A stretch of 64,000 nucleotides of DNA from JAGVSZ01 sp019137045. Its GTDB lineage: Bacteria > Pseudomonadota > Gammaproteobacteria > Burkholderiales > SG8-39. Each line of letters begins with the position of its first letter. Positions within the stretch are counted from its first letter, which is position 1. The notes under the pieces were generated by a model. It worked only from the letters and a program-made list of their open reading frames with translations, did not search any database and was not told the DNA's origin. Below are positions 40,027-47,825 of this stretch, one piece after another. A program made the translations under genes and the position numbers. The stretch is from contig JAXMFT010000002.1 of assembly GCA_046347635.1 (NCBI GenBank), positions 372,001 to 436,000 on the forward strand, read 5' to 3'.

Positions 40027-41037
40027 GTGGGCATCACCGAGCGCATCGACCGCATCACGCTGCTCACCGACGAGTACCGGAGCGAGGCGCCGCCGATCCC
40101 CAAGAGCGTCAAGATCGAGCTCACGGCGCGCTGCGACTTCAAGTGCTTCTTCTGCGCCTCGCACATGCGGCTACGGCACAAGAGCGACATGTCCTGGTCG
40201 CTGTTCAGCCGCGTGGTGCGCGAGATGCGCGAACTGGGCGTCGAGGAGCTCGGCTGCTTCTACCTCGGCGAGTCGTTCCTGGTGCCGTGGCTGCCGGAGG
40301 CGATCCGGTACGCGAAGGTCGAGTGCGGCTACCCCTACGTCTTTCTCACCACCAACGGGCGCATGGCGACACCCGAGCGCATCCGCGCGTGCATGGCCGC
40401 CGGCCTCGACAGCCTCAAGTTCAGCTACAACTTCGCCGACGCGCAGCAGTTCCAGGAGGTGACCGGCGTGAAGGCGGGCACGTTCGCCGCGATCGCCGAG
40501 CACATCCGGCAGGCGCGGCGCATCCGCGACGAGGTCGCGGCCGAGACCGGGCACCGCTGCGGGCTGTACGCCTCCAGCATCCTCTACGACGGCGAGCAGC
40601 AGCAGCGCATGGAGCAGGCGGTGGACGCGATCCTGCCGCACGTCGACGAGCACTACTGGCTGCCGCTCTACGGCCAGGCCGGGCTCACCAGCGGCGCGAA
40701 GGGCACGCGGCCCACCGCGGGCAACCAGGGGCGCGTCGGTGCGCTGCGCAAGCCGTTGCCGTGCTGGTCGCTCTTCACCGAGGGCCACGTCACCTACGAC
40801 GGCCACCTCTCGGCGTGCTGCTTCGACCACGACGGGCGCTTCGACATGGGCGACCTCAACACCATGTCGTTCCAGGAGGCCTGGCACTCGGAGAAGTTCC
40901 GCGCGCTGCGGCGCGCGAACCTGGCCGAGAACGTGTGCGGCACCGTGTGCGAGAAGTGCCTCGCGTACGAGGATGCGGGCGAGCAGGCGGCGCGGCCGGT
41001 CACGTTCGTCCGCCGCGTCCAGGAGGCCGCCGCCTAG
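40027..41037 (+). CDS. Radical SAM/SPASM domain protein
   Basis: A 336-residue radical SAM enzyme. The cluster motif CDFKCFFC (Cys36, 40, 43) sits in IELTARCDFKCFFCASHM. The TIM-barrel continues through FLTTNGRMATPERIRACM. A C-terminal SPASM-like region has Cys in PLPCWSLF, SACCFDHDG and NVCGTVCEKCLAYED, suited to one or two auxiliary [4Fe-4S] clusters. GTG 40027 is chosen because GGGAG lies six bases upstream; the frame extends further but through the terminator. No peptide substrate or partner is adjacent, so the reaction is unknown. Confidence 0.85.
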   Translation: MGITERIDRITLLTDEYRSEAPPIPKSVKIELTARCDFKCFFCASHMRLRHKSDMSWSLFSRVVREMRELGVEELGCFYLGESFLVPWLPEAIRYAKVECGYPYVFLTTNGRMATPERIRACMAAGLDSLKFSYNFADAQQFQEVTGVKAGTFAAIAEHIRQARRIRDEVAAETGHRCGLYASSILYDGEQQQRMEQAVDAILPHVDEHYWLPLYGQAGLTSGAKGTRPTAGNQGRVGALRKPLPCWSLFTEGHVTYDGHLSACCFDHDGRFDMGDLNTMSFQEAWHSEKFRALRRANLAENVCGTVCEKCLAYEDAGEQAARPVTFVRRVQEAAA

Positions 41038-41060
41038 CTGCCGGCGGCGCGCCGCGCGGC

Positions 41061-42230
41061 TCACGCCGCGGCCGGCGCTCCGAGCAGATGGGCGACGAGC
41101 TCCCGCACCGGGCGAATCTCGCGTCCGAACGGCAGCGCGCCCGCGCCGCGGAAGAACAGCCCGTGCTCGACGTCGCCCGCGAGGGCGCGCGCGAGCTGGT
41201 TGTCGATGCAGAACTGGCCCGCCTTCACCAGCCCGTCACGTAACCCGCAGACCTCCAGGCAGTCCCACGCGAGCAGGCACTCGCGCCGCGCGCGCGCCTG
41301 CGCCTGCAGCGCGGGCAGCCGCTCCAGGTAGCGCGCGAGCCAGGGCGTGCGCACCGCGCGCGCCGGCAGGCCCGCGACGCTCGTGAACTCCACGATGTCC
41401 TCCGGGCGCGCCTCGGCGAGCACGCGCTTGAACTCGGGGTGGGCGTCGCCCTCGAGCGTGACCGCGAACGGCGTGCCGACCTGCACCGCCGCCACGCCGA
41501 GGGCGAACGCGGCGCGCACCGCCTCCGGCGAGGCGATGCCGCCCGCGACCACGAGCGGGATGCGCTCGCGCTCCAGGCCGAGGCGCGCGAGCAGCGCGAA
41601 GGTCTCCTCGAGCACGCGCGCGAACTCGAACCGCGGGTCGGCGAGGTCCTCGATCCGCGCCGCGCCGAGGTGCCCGCCGGCGTGGCGCGGGTGCTCGATC
41701 ACGATCGCGTCGGGCAGCCGGTTCCTGCGCTGCCACTTCTTCAGCACGATCCCGACGCCGCGCGCATCCGACAGGATGGGGACGAGCGCGACCGCGGGGA
41801 ATGCGGCGGCGAGCTCGGGCAGGTCGAGCGGGAGCCCCGCGCCGGCGACGATCGCGTGCGCGCCGCTCTCGCACGACTGGCGCACGTAGTCGGCGTACTG
41901 GCCGACCGCGCGCATCACGTTCACCGCGATCAGGCCGCGTCCGCCGGCGGCGGCGAGCGCGGCGCGGATCTCGCGGTCGAGGGCGACCCGGTTCGCGCGC
42001 TCGATCGCCGCCTTGTCGCGCGCGGTGCCGGTCGCGGCCATGAGGTCGGGGTGGTGACGGCGCAGGTCGACGCTCGCGATGGTGCCGACCGCGTTCAGCC
42101 GCGCCACCGCGCCCGCGAGCCGGTGCGCGGAGATCCCGACGCCCATGCCGCCCTGCACGATCGGCAGGAGCGAGCGCCCCCCGATCCGCAGCGGCGGGAG
42201 GTCGGTCGCGATGGGTTCGGCCGCATTCAT
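41061..42230 (-). CDS. Nitronate monooxygenase / 2-nitropropane dioxygenase family flavoprotein
   Basis: An FMN-dependent TIM-barrel enzyme of 389 residues. PIVQGGMGVGISAHRLAGAV is the N-terminal flavin loop, VIEHPRHAGGHLG the conserved middle, and VVAGGIASPEAVRAAFALGVAAVQVGTPFA the phosphate-binding segment. The C-terminal 100 residues include Cys-containing LLAWDCLEVCGLRDG. The family also contains enoyl reductase-like members, so oxidation of nitronates is not assured. It converges on the radical SAM gene and has an FNR-type box 43 bp upstream of its start. Confidence 0.82.
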   Translation of the reverse strand: MNAAEPIATDLPPLRIGGRSLLPIVQGGMGVGISAHRLAGAVARLNAVGTIASVDLRRHHPDLMAATGTARDKAAIERANRVALDREIRAALAAAGGRGLIAVNVMRAVGQYADYVRQSCESGAHAIVAGAGLPLDLPELAAAFPAVALVPILSDARGVGIVLKKWQRRNRLPDAIVIEHPRHAGGHLGAARIEDLADPRFEFARVLEETFALLARLGLERERIPLVVAGGIASPEAVRAAFALGVAAVQVGTPFAVTLEGDAHPEFKRVLAEARPEDIVEFTSVAGLPARAVRTPWLARYLERLPALQAQARARRECLLAWDCLEVCGLRDGLVKAGQFCIDNQLARALAGDVEHGLFFRGAGALPFGREIRPVRELVAHLLGAPAAA

Positions 42231-42239
42231 GGGCGGTCC

Positions 42240-42280
42240 ATGATCCGGCTCGAACGTGCGCGGGCCTTGACGTGGGTCAA
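42240..42280 (-). promoter_or_regulatory. Palindromic FNR-type box with -10 for the nitronate monooxygenase-like gene
   Basis: TTGAC-GTGG-GTCAA (42267-42280) is a perfect inverted repeat of the FNR half-site class. On the minus strand GATCAT (42245-42240) lies 31 bp from its centre, the spacing of FNR class II promoters. The predicted start of transcription, near 42232, is only two to three bases before ATG 42230. Confidence 0.6.
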
Positions 42281-42315
42281 GCGGCGCCGGGCGCCGCGCG
42301 GCGGCGCGCGCGCGG

Positions 42316-42423
42316 TCACTTCCTGCGCGAGCTGCGCCGGAACTCGCGGTACACCCACCAGAACACCACGACGCCGAGGCCCGCGTTGAGGAGCACCGCG
42401 AAGATGAGGAAGCCCTGGCTCAC
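42316..42423 (-). CDS. 35-residue single-pass membrane microprotein coupled to paaK
   Basis: GTG 42423 overlaps the paaK stop as GTGA, and the frame closes at 42316. The product reads SQGFLIFAVLLNAGLG, then VVVFWWVYREFRRSSRRK. One hydrophobic helix of about 20 residues is followed by a strongly basic tail, so the C-terminus would stay cytoplasmic. The coupling and clean membrane design argue that it is translated. The function is unknown; it could anchor or modulate the ligase or the pad-type membrane complex. Confidence 0.5.
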   Translation of the reverse strand: MSQGFLIFAVLLNAGLGVVVFWWVYREFRRSSRRK

Positions 42424-43730
42424 GACGGCCTGCCCCGCAGGTCGAGCACGCGTTTCGCCTTGCCCGCGGAGCGCTCCAGCGTGCCGGGACCGACCGGCAC
42501 GACCTGGGTGCTGACCCCGACGTAGGACTTGATGTGGTGCTCGAGCTCGCGCGCGGCGCGCGACCACGCGGCCGCGCCGGCCTGCGCGAGCTCGGGCCGC
42601 ACCTCCACCCGCACCGCCAGCTCGTCGAGGTGGCGCGGGCGCGAGACTTCGAGCAGGTAGTGGGCCGACAGCGCGGGCGACTTCAGGATCAGCTCCTCGA
42701 TCTGGCCGGGAAAGACGTTCACGCCGCGGATGATCAGCATGTCGTCGCTGCGCCCGGTGATCTTCGCGATGCGGCGCATCGCGGGGCGCGCGCTGCCCGG
42801 CAGGAGGCGGGTGAGATCGCGCGTGCGGTAGCGCACCACCGGCAGCGCCTCCTTCGTGAGCGAGGTGAGCACGAGCTCGCCGAACTCGCCGTCGGGCAGC
42901 ACGCGGCCCGACGCCGGGTCGATGATCTCGGGGTAGAAGTGGTCCTCCCACACGTGGCAGCCGTCCTTCGACTCGACGCACTCCGCGGCGACCCCCGGAC
43001 CGATCACCTCGGACAGGCCGTAGCACTCGATCGCGTCGAGCCCGAAGCGCGCCTCGATCGCGCTGCGCATCTCGTTCGTCCAGGGCTCGGCGCCGAGCAG
43101 CGCGACGCGCAGCGAGCTCGCGCCCGGGTCGAGGCCCTGGCGCGCGAACTCGTCGGCGATCGTGAGCATGTACGAGGGCGTGCAGCAGATCGCGTCGGGC
43201 GCGAAGTCGCGAATGAGCTGCACCTGGCGCTCGGTCTGGCCGCCCGCCACCGGCACCACGGTCGCGCCGAGCCGCTCGGCGCCGCAGTGGAACCCGAGCC
43301 CGCCGGTGAAGAGGCCGTAGCCGAGCGCATTGTGGACGAGGTCGGTCGGGCGCACGCCGGCCGCGCGCATCGTGCGCGCCATCACGTGCGCCCACAGGTC
43401 GAGGTCGGCGCGCGTGTAGCCGACCACGGTCGGCTTGCCGGTGGTGCCGCTCGAGGCGTGGATGCGCACCACTTCGGCCATCGGCACCGCGAACATGCCG
43501 AACGGGTAGTTCGCGCGCAGGTCCTGCTTGGTGGTGAAAGGGAAGCGCTCGAGGTCGGCGAGCGTCCGCAGGTCCTCGGGGCGGACGCCGGCGCGGTCGA
43601 ACGCCGCGCGGTAGTGCGCCACGCGCGCGTACGCGTGCGCGAACGACCGGCGCATGCGCTCGAGCTGCACGTGCGCGAGCTCGTCGCGGCTCGCGCGCTC
43701 GATCGGTTCCAGGCCCCCGGTCTCCTCCAT
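42420..43730 (-). CDS. paaK: Phenylacetate-CoA ligase (PaaK/PadJ type)
   Basis: Activates phenylacetate to phenylacetyl-CoA with ATP. The 436-residue adenylate-forming enzyme has HASSGTTGKPTVVGYT (P-loop), ECYGLSEVIGPG, VVRYRTRDLTRLLPG, GRSDDMLIIRGVNVFPGQIEE and the C-terminal Lys in AGKAKRVLDLRG. Two in-frame ATGs exist (43739, 43730). The second is chosen because an FNR-type promoter predicts transcription starting at about 43731. Its divergent neighbours are a thioesterase and padBCD-like genes, giving a phenylacetate pathway context. Confidence 0.93.
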   Translation of the reverse strand: MEETGGLEPIERASRDELAHVQLERMRRSFAHAYARVAHYRAAFDRAGVRPEDLRTLADLERFPFTTKQDLRANYPFGMFAVPMAEVVRIHASSGTTGKPTVVGYTRADLDLWAHVMARTMRAAGVRPTDLVHNALGYGLFTGGLGFHCGAERLGATVVPVAGGQTERQVQLIRDFAPDAICCTPSYMLTIADEFARQGLDPGASSLRVALLGAEPWTNEMRSAIEARFGLDAIECYGLSEVIGPGVAAECVESKDGCHVWEDHFYPEIIDPASGRVLPDGEFGELVLTSLTKEALPVVRYRTRDLTRLLPGSARPAMRRIAKITGRSDDMLIIRGVNVFPGQIEELILKSPALSAHYLLEVSRPRHLDELAVRVEVRPELAQAGAAAWSRAARELEHHIKSYVGVSTQVVPVGPGTLERSAGKAKRVLDLRGRPS

Positions 43731-43737
43731 CGGGGGC

Positions 43738-43807
43738 ATGCTAGGCCCGAATGCGCCTCCCGCCTTAGCCTGGATCAAGAGTTTCGCCCGGGCGGGTCTT
43801 GTAGACT
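43738..43807. promoter_or_regulatory. Single FNR-type box serving divergent paaK and thioesterase/pad promoters
   Basis: The box TTAGC-CTGG-ATCAA (43765-43778) has one perfect and one imperfect half. On the minus strand TAGCAT (43743-43738) lies 31 bp from its centre. On the plus strand TAGACT (43802-43807) lies 33 bp away. Both fit class II FNR activation, so one bound dimer could drive both directions. Confidence 0.6.
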
Positions 43808-43873
43808 CTGCCGGCCCGCGCACCTGCGCCGGCCGCGTTCAGCGAGTAAGATCGACGCTTCCCCGGAGGAACG

Positions 43874-44281
43874 ATGAAGGACACCCTCAAGCCCGGCCTC
43901 ACCGCGACGCGGCGCATCACGATCGACAAGCCGCGCACCATCGACTTCCTGGGCGAGAACCTGCGCGTCTACGCGACGCCCGAGCTGGTGCGCGACTTCG
44001 AGATCGCGTGCCGCGAGTTCCTGCTCGCGCACTGCGACCCGGGCGAGGACTCGGTCGGCACCGGGATCAGCGTCACCCACGGCGGCGCGACCCTGCTCGG
44101 GATGAGCGTCGAGATCACGGTCACCGTGAAGGCGGTGGACGGACGCAAGGTCGCCTTCGACCTGGTCGCGCGCGACGGAGCCGAGGAGGTGAGCCGCGGC
44201 GAGCACGGCCGCTTCGTCGTCGAGGTCGAGAAGCTGCGCGCGCGCGTGGCGGCCAAGGCGGCGCAGGCGCGCGGCAGCTAG
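43874..44281 (+). CDS. FlK-type hotdog-fold acyl-CoA thioesterase
   Basis: A 135-residue hotdog protein that resembles fluoroacetyl-CoA thioesterase FlK along its length. Shared features are a Thr/Glu-bearing first helix region (YATPELVRDFEIACREFL), GEDSVGTGISVTHGGATLLGM, and VAFDLVARDGAEEVSRGEHGRFVV with the candidate catalytic His. It is the first gene after the FNR-controlled divergent region and 69 bp before padB, so hydrolysis of an aryl-CoA such as phenylglyoxylyl-CoA or phenylacetyl-CoA is the natural inference. GGAGGAACG precedes the ATG. Confidence 0.8.
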   Translation: MKDTLKPGLTATRRITIDKPRTIDFLGENLRVYATPELVRDFEIACREFLLAHCDPGEDSVGTGISVTHGGATLLGMSVEITVTVKAVDGRKVAFDLVARDGAEEVSRGEHGRFVVEVEKLRARVAAKAAQARGS

Positions 44282-44304
44282 GGCGGTTCTCTTGACGCTG
44301 CAAT

Positions 44305-44330
44305 GCCCGAGGGGGTGTGGCCCCTCGGGC
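44305..44330. repeat. Palindromic intergenic hairpin, copy B
   Basis: GCCCGAGGGG (44305-44314) and CCCCTCGGGC (44321-44330) form a perfect 10-bp stem with a 6-nt loop, without a T-run. The core shares the GAGGGGGTGTG string with the hairpin at 2395-2416 read on its minus strand. It lies between the thioesterase and padB and could lower or stabilise downstream message levels. Confidence 0.6.
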
Positions 44331-44350
44331 CGTGACGACCCGAGGCAAGC

Positions 44351-47065
44351 ATGGCGGCGACGGTGAAGAAGGTCCCCGAGTACTGCTACCAGTGCGTGGC
44401 CGGCCCGGACCTCCTCACCGTGAAGGTGGTCGACGGCGTCGCGACCGAGGTCGAGCCGAACTTCGCCGTGGCCGACGTGCATCCGGGCGGGGGCAAGTGC
44501 TGCGTGCGGGCGTACGGGATCGTCCAGAAGACCTACAACCCGAACCGGTGCCTGCGGCCGATGAAGCGCACCAACCCGAAGAAGGGCCGCGACCACGACC
44601 CCGGCTTCGTGCCGATCTCGTGGGACGAGGCGTTCGACCTCGTCGCGGGCAAGCTGAACGAGCTGCGCGCCAAGGGGCTCACCGACGAGGCGGGCTATCC
44701 GCGCGTCGCCGCGAGCTTCGGCGGCGGCGGTACCCCTACCTATTACATGGGCACGTTTCCCGCGTTCCTCGCGGCCTGGGGCCCGGTCGACTTCAGCTTC
44801 GGCAGCGGGCAGGGCGTCAAGTGCTACCACTCGGAGCACCTGTACGGCGAGCTCTGGCACCGCGCGTTCACGGTCTGCCCCGACACGCCGACCACGCGCT
44901 ACGTGCTGTCGTTCGGCGCCAACACCGAGGCCTCGGGGGGCGTGGCGGGCGCATGGCGCCACGCGGCGGCGCGCGTGCGCGGCATGAAGCGCGTGCAGCT
45001 CGAGCCGCACCTCTCCGTGACCGGCGCGGCCTCCGCCGAGTGGATCCCGATCAGGCCGAAGACCGACCCGGCCTTCCTCTTCGGGATGATCCACGTGCTC
45101 CTGCACGAGAAGCCGCGCGATGCGCTCGACGTGCCCTTCCTCAAGCACCACACCGGCTCGCCCTACCTGGTGGGGCCGAACGGCTTCTTCCTGCGCCATC
45201 CCGCGACCAGGAAGCCGCTGCTCTGGGACGCGAAGTCGAACGCCGCGGTGCCGTTCGACGCGCCGGGGACGGAGCCGGCGCTCGAGGGGCAGTTCACGCT
45301 CGACGCGCTCGAGGTGGGCGCGGACGGGCAGGAGTGGCCGCACGCGGGCATAACGGCGACCACCGCGTTCGCGCGGCTGGTCGAGCACATGGCGCAGTAC
45401 ACGCCGGAGTGGGCGGAGAAGGTCTGCGACATCGCGCCCGGCACCGTGCGCCGCATCGCGACCGAGTACCTGGAGCACGCGCAGGTCGGCGCGACGGTCG
45501 AGATCGAGGGCGAGACGCTGCCCCTGCGCCCGGTGGCGATCGCGCTCGGCAAGACGGTGACCAACGGGTGGGGCGGCTACGAGTCGGTCTACGCGCGCAC
45601 GCTCGCCGCCTGCCTCGTCGGCGGCCTCGAGGTGCCGGGCGGAACGCTCGGCACCACCGTGCGGCTCAACCGGCCCGCGACCTCGCGCCAGGCGAGCGTC
45701 GCGTGCGGCCCCGACGGGTTCATGAAGTTCCCGATGAACCCGACCGGGAAGGACACCTGGCAGCGCAAGCCGAAGGTGCGCAACGCCCATTCGACGCTCG
45801 TTCCGCTGTCGGCCAACTCCCCCTGGAGCCAGGCGCTCGGACCGACGCACCTCGCGTGGATGTTCCGCAAGCAGGCGCCCGACCACTGGCCCGAGGTGAC
45901 GGCGCCGGGCCTGTGGTTCGTCTACCGCACCAACCCGACCATCTCGTTCTGGGAGACGCGGGAGATCGCCGACCGCGTCGCGGAGTTCCCGTTCACCGTC
46001 GCCTTCGCGTACACGCTCGACGAGACGAACTGGATGGCCGACGTGCTGCTGCCCGAGGCGACCGACATCGAGTCGACGCAGCTCCTGCGCATCGGCGGGA
46101 CCAAGTTCGTCGAGTCGTACTGGGATCACGAGGGCTTCGCGCTGCGCCAGCCGGCGGTGCCGCCGCGCGGGGAAGCGCGCGACATGACCGACATTGCGAC
46201 CGAGCTCGCCGCGCGCACCGGGCTGCTCGAGAAGTACAACGGCGCGATCAACCGCGGCGCGGCGTGCACGGCGCTCGCGGGCAGCGGCTGGGACTTCACG
46301 CTCGACCCCGCGGTCAAGCACGACGCGAACACGATCTGGGACCGCGTGTGCCGGGCCGCGAGCGCCGAGCTCACCGACGGCGCCGCGACCGACGGCCTCG
46401 ACTGGTACCGCGAGCACGGCTACCGCACGCGGCCGATCCCGCGCCTCACCTGGTACCTCTTCCCCGAGCTGCGCAAGCAGGGCATCCGCTTCGAGATGCC
46501 GTACCAGGAGCAGCTCCTGCGCGTCGGGCAGGAGCTCGGGCGGCGGCTGCACGAGGTCGGCATCCAGTGGTGGGACACGCAGCTCACCGAGTACCAGGCG
46601 CTGCCCGCGGTGAAGGACTTCCCCGGCATCTGGGAGAAGGACGCCGCCAAGCACGGCGCGCTCGCGGACTTCCCGTTCTGGCTGGTGACCTCGCGCAGCA
46701 TGCAGTACTCGTGGGGCGCGAACGTCAGCCTGCAGCTCATGCACGAGGTGTCGGGCAACGTGCGCGGCCATCGCGGCGTGGTGATCAACACCGGCACGGC
46801 GCGCCGCCTCGGCATCGAGGAGGGCGACCTGGTCGAGGTGCGCTCGTACGTGCATTCGACCCGCGGTCCCGCGATCCTGCGCCAGGGCATCCGCCCCGAC
46901 ACGCTGCTCATGATCGGCCAGTTCGACCAGTGGGTGCAGCCGTTCGCGAAGGACCTGCACGCGCCGAGCATGAACGCGCTCGTGCCGATGTCGCTCGACC
47001 TGACCGACGCCACCGGCTCGGCCGCGGACCTCGTGCGGGTCGGCATCGAGAAGGTCGCCGCATGA
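44351..47065 (+). CDS. padB: Molybdopterin oxidoreductase, phenylacetyl-CoA:acceptor oxidoreductase catalytic subunit (PadB-like)
   Basis: A 904-residue DMSO-reductase-family protein. In Thauera the PadBCD complex oxidises phenylacetyl-CoA to phenylglyoxylate with quinone. Visible parts: an N-terminal cluster-type region with Cys12, Cys15 and Cys50/51; the domain opening RPMKRTNPKKGRDHDPGFVP; bis-MGD contacts VLSFGANTEASGG and AFAYTLDETNWMADVLLPEA; and the C-terminal MopB domain (LVTSRSMQYSWGANVSLQL, GVVINTGTARRLGIEEGD). The third cluster ligand of the usual CxxCxxxC motif is Pro, so the cluster is altered or absent. There is no Tat motif at the N-terminus, which fits a cytoplasmic enzyme. 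Its partners follow directly. Confidence 0.85.
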   Translation: MAATVKKVPEYCYQCVAGPDLLTVKVVDGVATEVEPNFAVADVHPGGGKCCVRAYGIVQKTYNPNRCLRPMKRTNPKKGRDHDPGFVPISWDEAFDLVAGKLNELRAKGLTDEAGYPRVAASFGGGGTPTYYMGTFPAFLAAWGPVDFSFGSGQGVKCYHSEHLYGELWHRAFTVCPDTPTTRYVLSFGANTEASGGVAGAWRHAAARVRGMKRVQLEPHLSVTGAASAEWIPIRPKTDPAFLFGMIHVLLHEKPRDALDVPFLKHHTGSPYLVGPNGFFLRHPATRKPLLWDAKSNAAVPFDAPGTEPALEGQFTLDALEVGADGQEWPHAGITATTAFARLVEHMAQYTPEWAEKVCDIAPGTVRRIATEYLEHAQVGATVEIEGETLPLRPVAIALGKTVTNGWGGYESVYARTLAACLVGGLEVPGGTLGTTVRLNRPATSRQASVACGPDGFMKFPMNPTGKDTWQRKPKVRNAHSTLVPLSANSPWSQALGPTHLAWMFRKQAPDHWPEVTAPGLWFVYRTNPTISFWETREIADRVAEFPFTVAFAYTLDETNWMADVLLPEATDIESTQLLRIGGTKFVESYWDHEGFALRQPAVPPRGEARDMTDIATELAARTGLLEKYNGAINRGAACTALAGSGWDFTLDPAVKHDANTIWDRVCRAASAELTDGAATDGLDWYREHGYRTRPIPRLTWYLFPELRKQGIRFEMPYQEQLLRVGQELGRRLHEVGIQWWDTQLTEYQALPAVKDFPGIWEKDAAKHGALADFPFWLVTSRSMQYSWGANVSLQLMHEVSGNVRGHRGVVINTGTARRLGIEEGDLVEVRSYVHSTRGPAILRQGIRPDTLLMIGQFDQWVQPFAKDLHAPSMNALVPMSLDLTDATGSAADLVRVGIEKVAA

Positions 47066-47825
47066 GTCCTCCGGCGCGGAAACCCGCGCGCGGCGCGGGG
47101 GGCGGGCGCGGCGCGCGCGCCGCCGGCCGCGGACGCACCGGGGCGGAGGCGGCAGTCGGCCGCGCGGAGGCGGCGGCAGGACGAGCGGGGCGCTGGCCGT
47201 CGACCTGCGCCGGCGCATCGTCTGCCAGACGTGCACGGCGTCGTGCAAGCACACGAACGCGACGCCGCCGAACACGCAGTGGCGGCAGGTGCTCGACCTG
47301 GAGGTGGGCGAGTACCCGAACGTGCGGCGCTCGTTCGTGCCGGTCGGCTGCATGCACTGCTCGGACCCGCCGTGCGTGCCGGTGTGCCCGACCACCGCGA
47401 CGCGCAAGCGCGCCGACGGGATGGTCACGATGGACTACGATCTGTGCATCGGCTGCGGCTACTGCGCGGTCGCCTGCCCCTACCAGGCGCGCCACATCAA
47501 CCACCGCAAGCGCTTCGCCTACGGCGCGGCGCCGACGGCGACCGAGGCGGCGCGCTTCGACCCGCAGCGCATGTCGGTGGCCAACAAGTGCACCTTCTGC
47601 GTCGACCGCATCGACGCCGGCCTCGCGCGCGGCCTGAAGCCCGGCGTCGATCCGGAGGCGACGCCCGCCTGCGTGAACTCGTGCATCACGAAGACCTACG
47701 CGTTCGGCGACCTCGACGATCCGCACTCGAACGTCTCCGAGCTCCTGGCCGAGAACCACTGGTTCCGCATGCACGAGGAGCTCGGCACCAACCCGAACCT
47801 CTACTACATCTGGGACGCGAAATGA
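47062..47825 (+). pseudogene. padC: Iron-sulfur subunit (PadC-like) with apparent -1 frameshift near 47195
   Basis: Electron-transfer subunit with four ferredoxin-type clusters expected. From about 47205 the frame ending at 47825 encodes CMHCSDPPCVPVCPTT, CIGCGYCAVACPYQ, CTFCVDRI and CVNSCITK. ATG 47062, which overlaps the padB stop as ATGA, lies in another frame. Restoring one G at the GG of 47195-47196 joins the two into about 253 residues. The first cluster motif reads R-I-V-C-Q-T-C where C-I-G-C-Q-T-C is expected (codons 47214-47216 and 47220-47222). Either this is assembly error, or the gene is damaged. Without correction the nearest usable start is GTG 47289, giving 178 residues. Confidence 0.7.
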
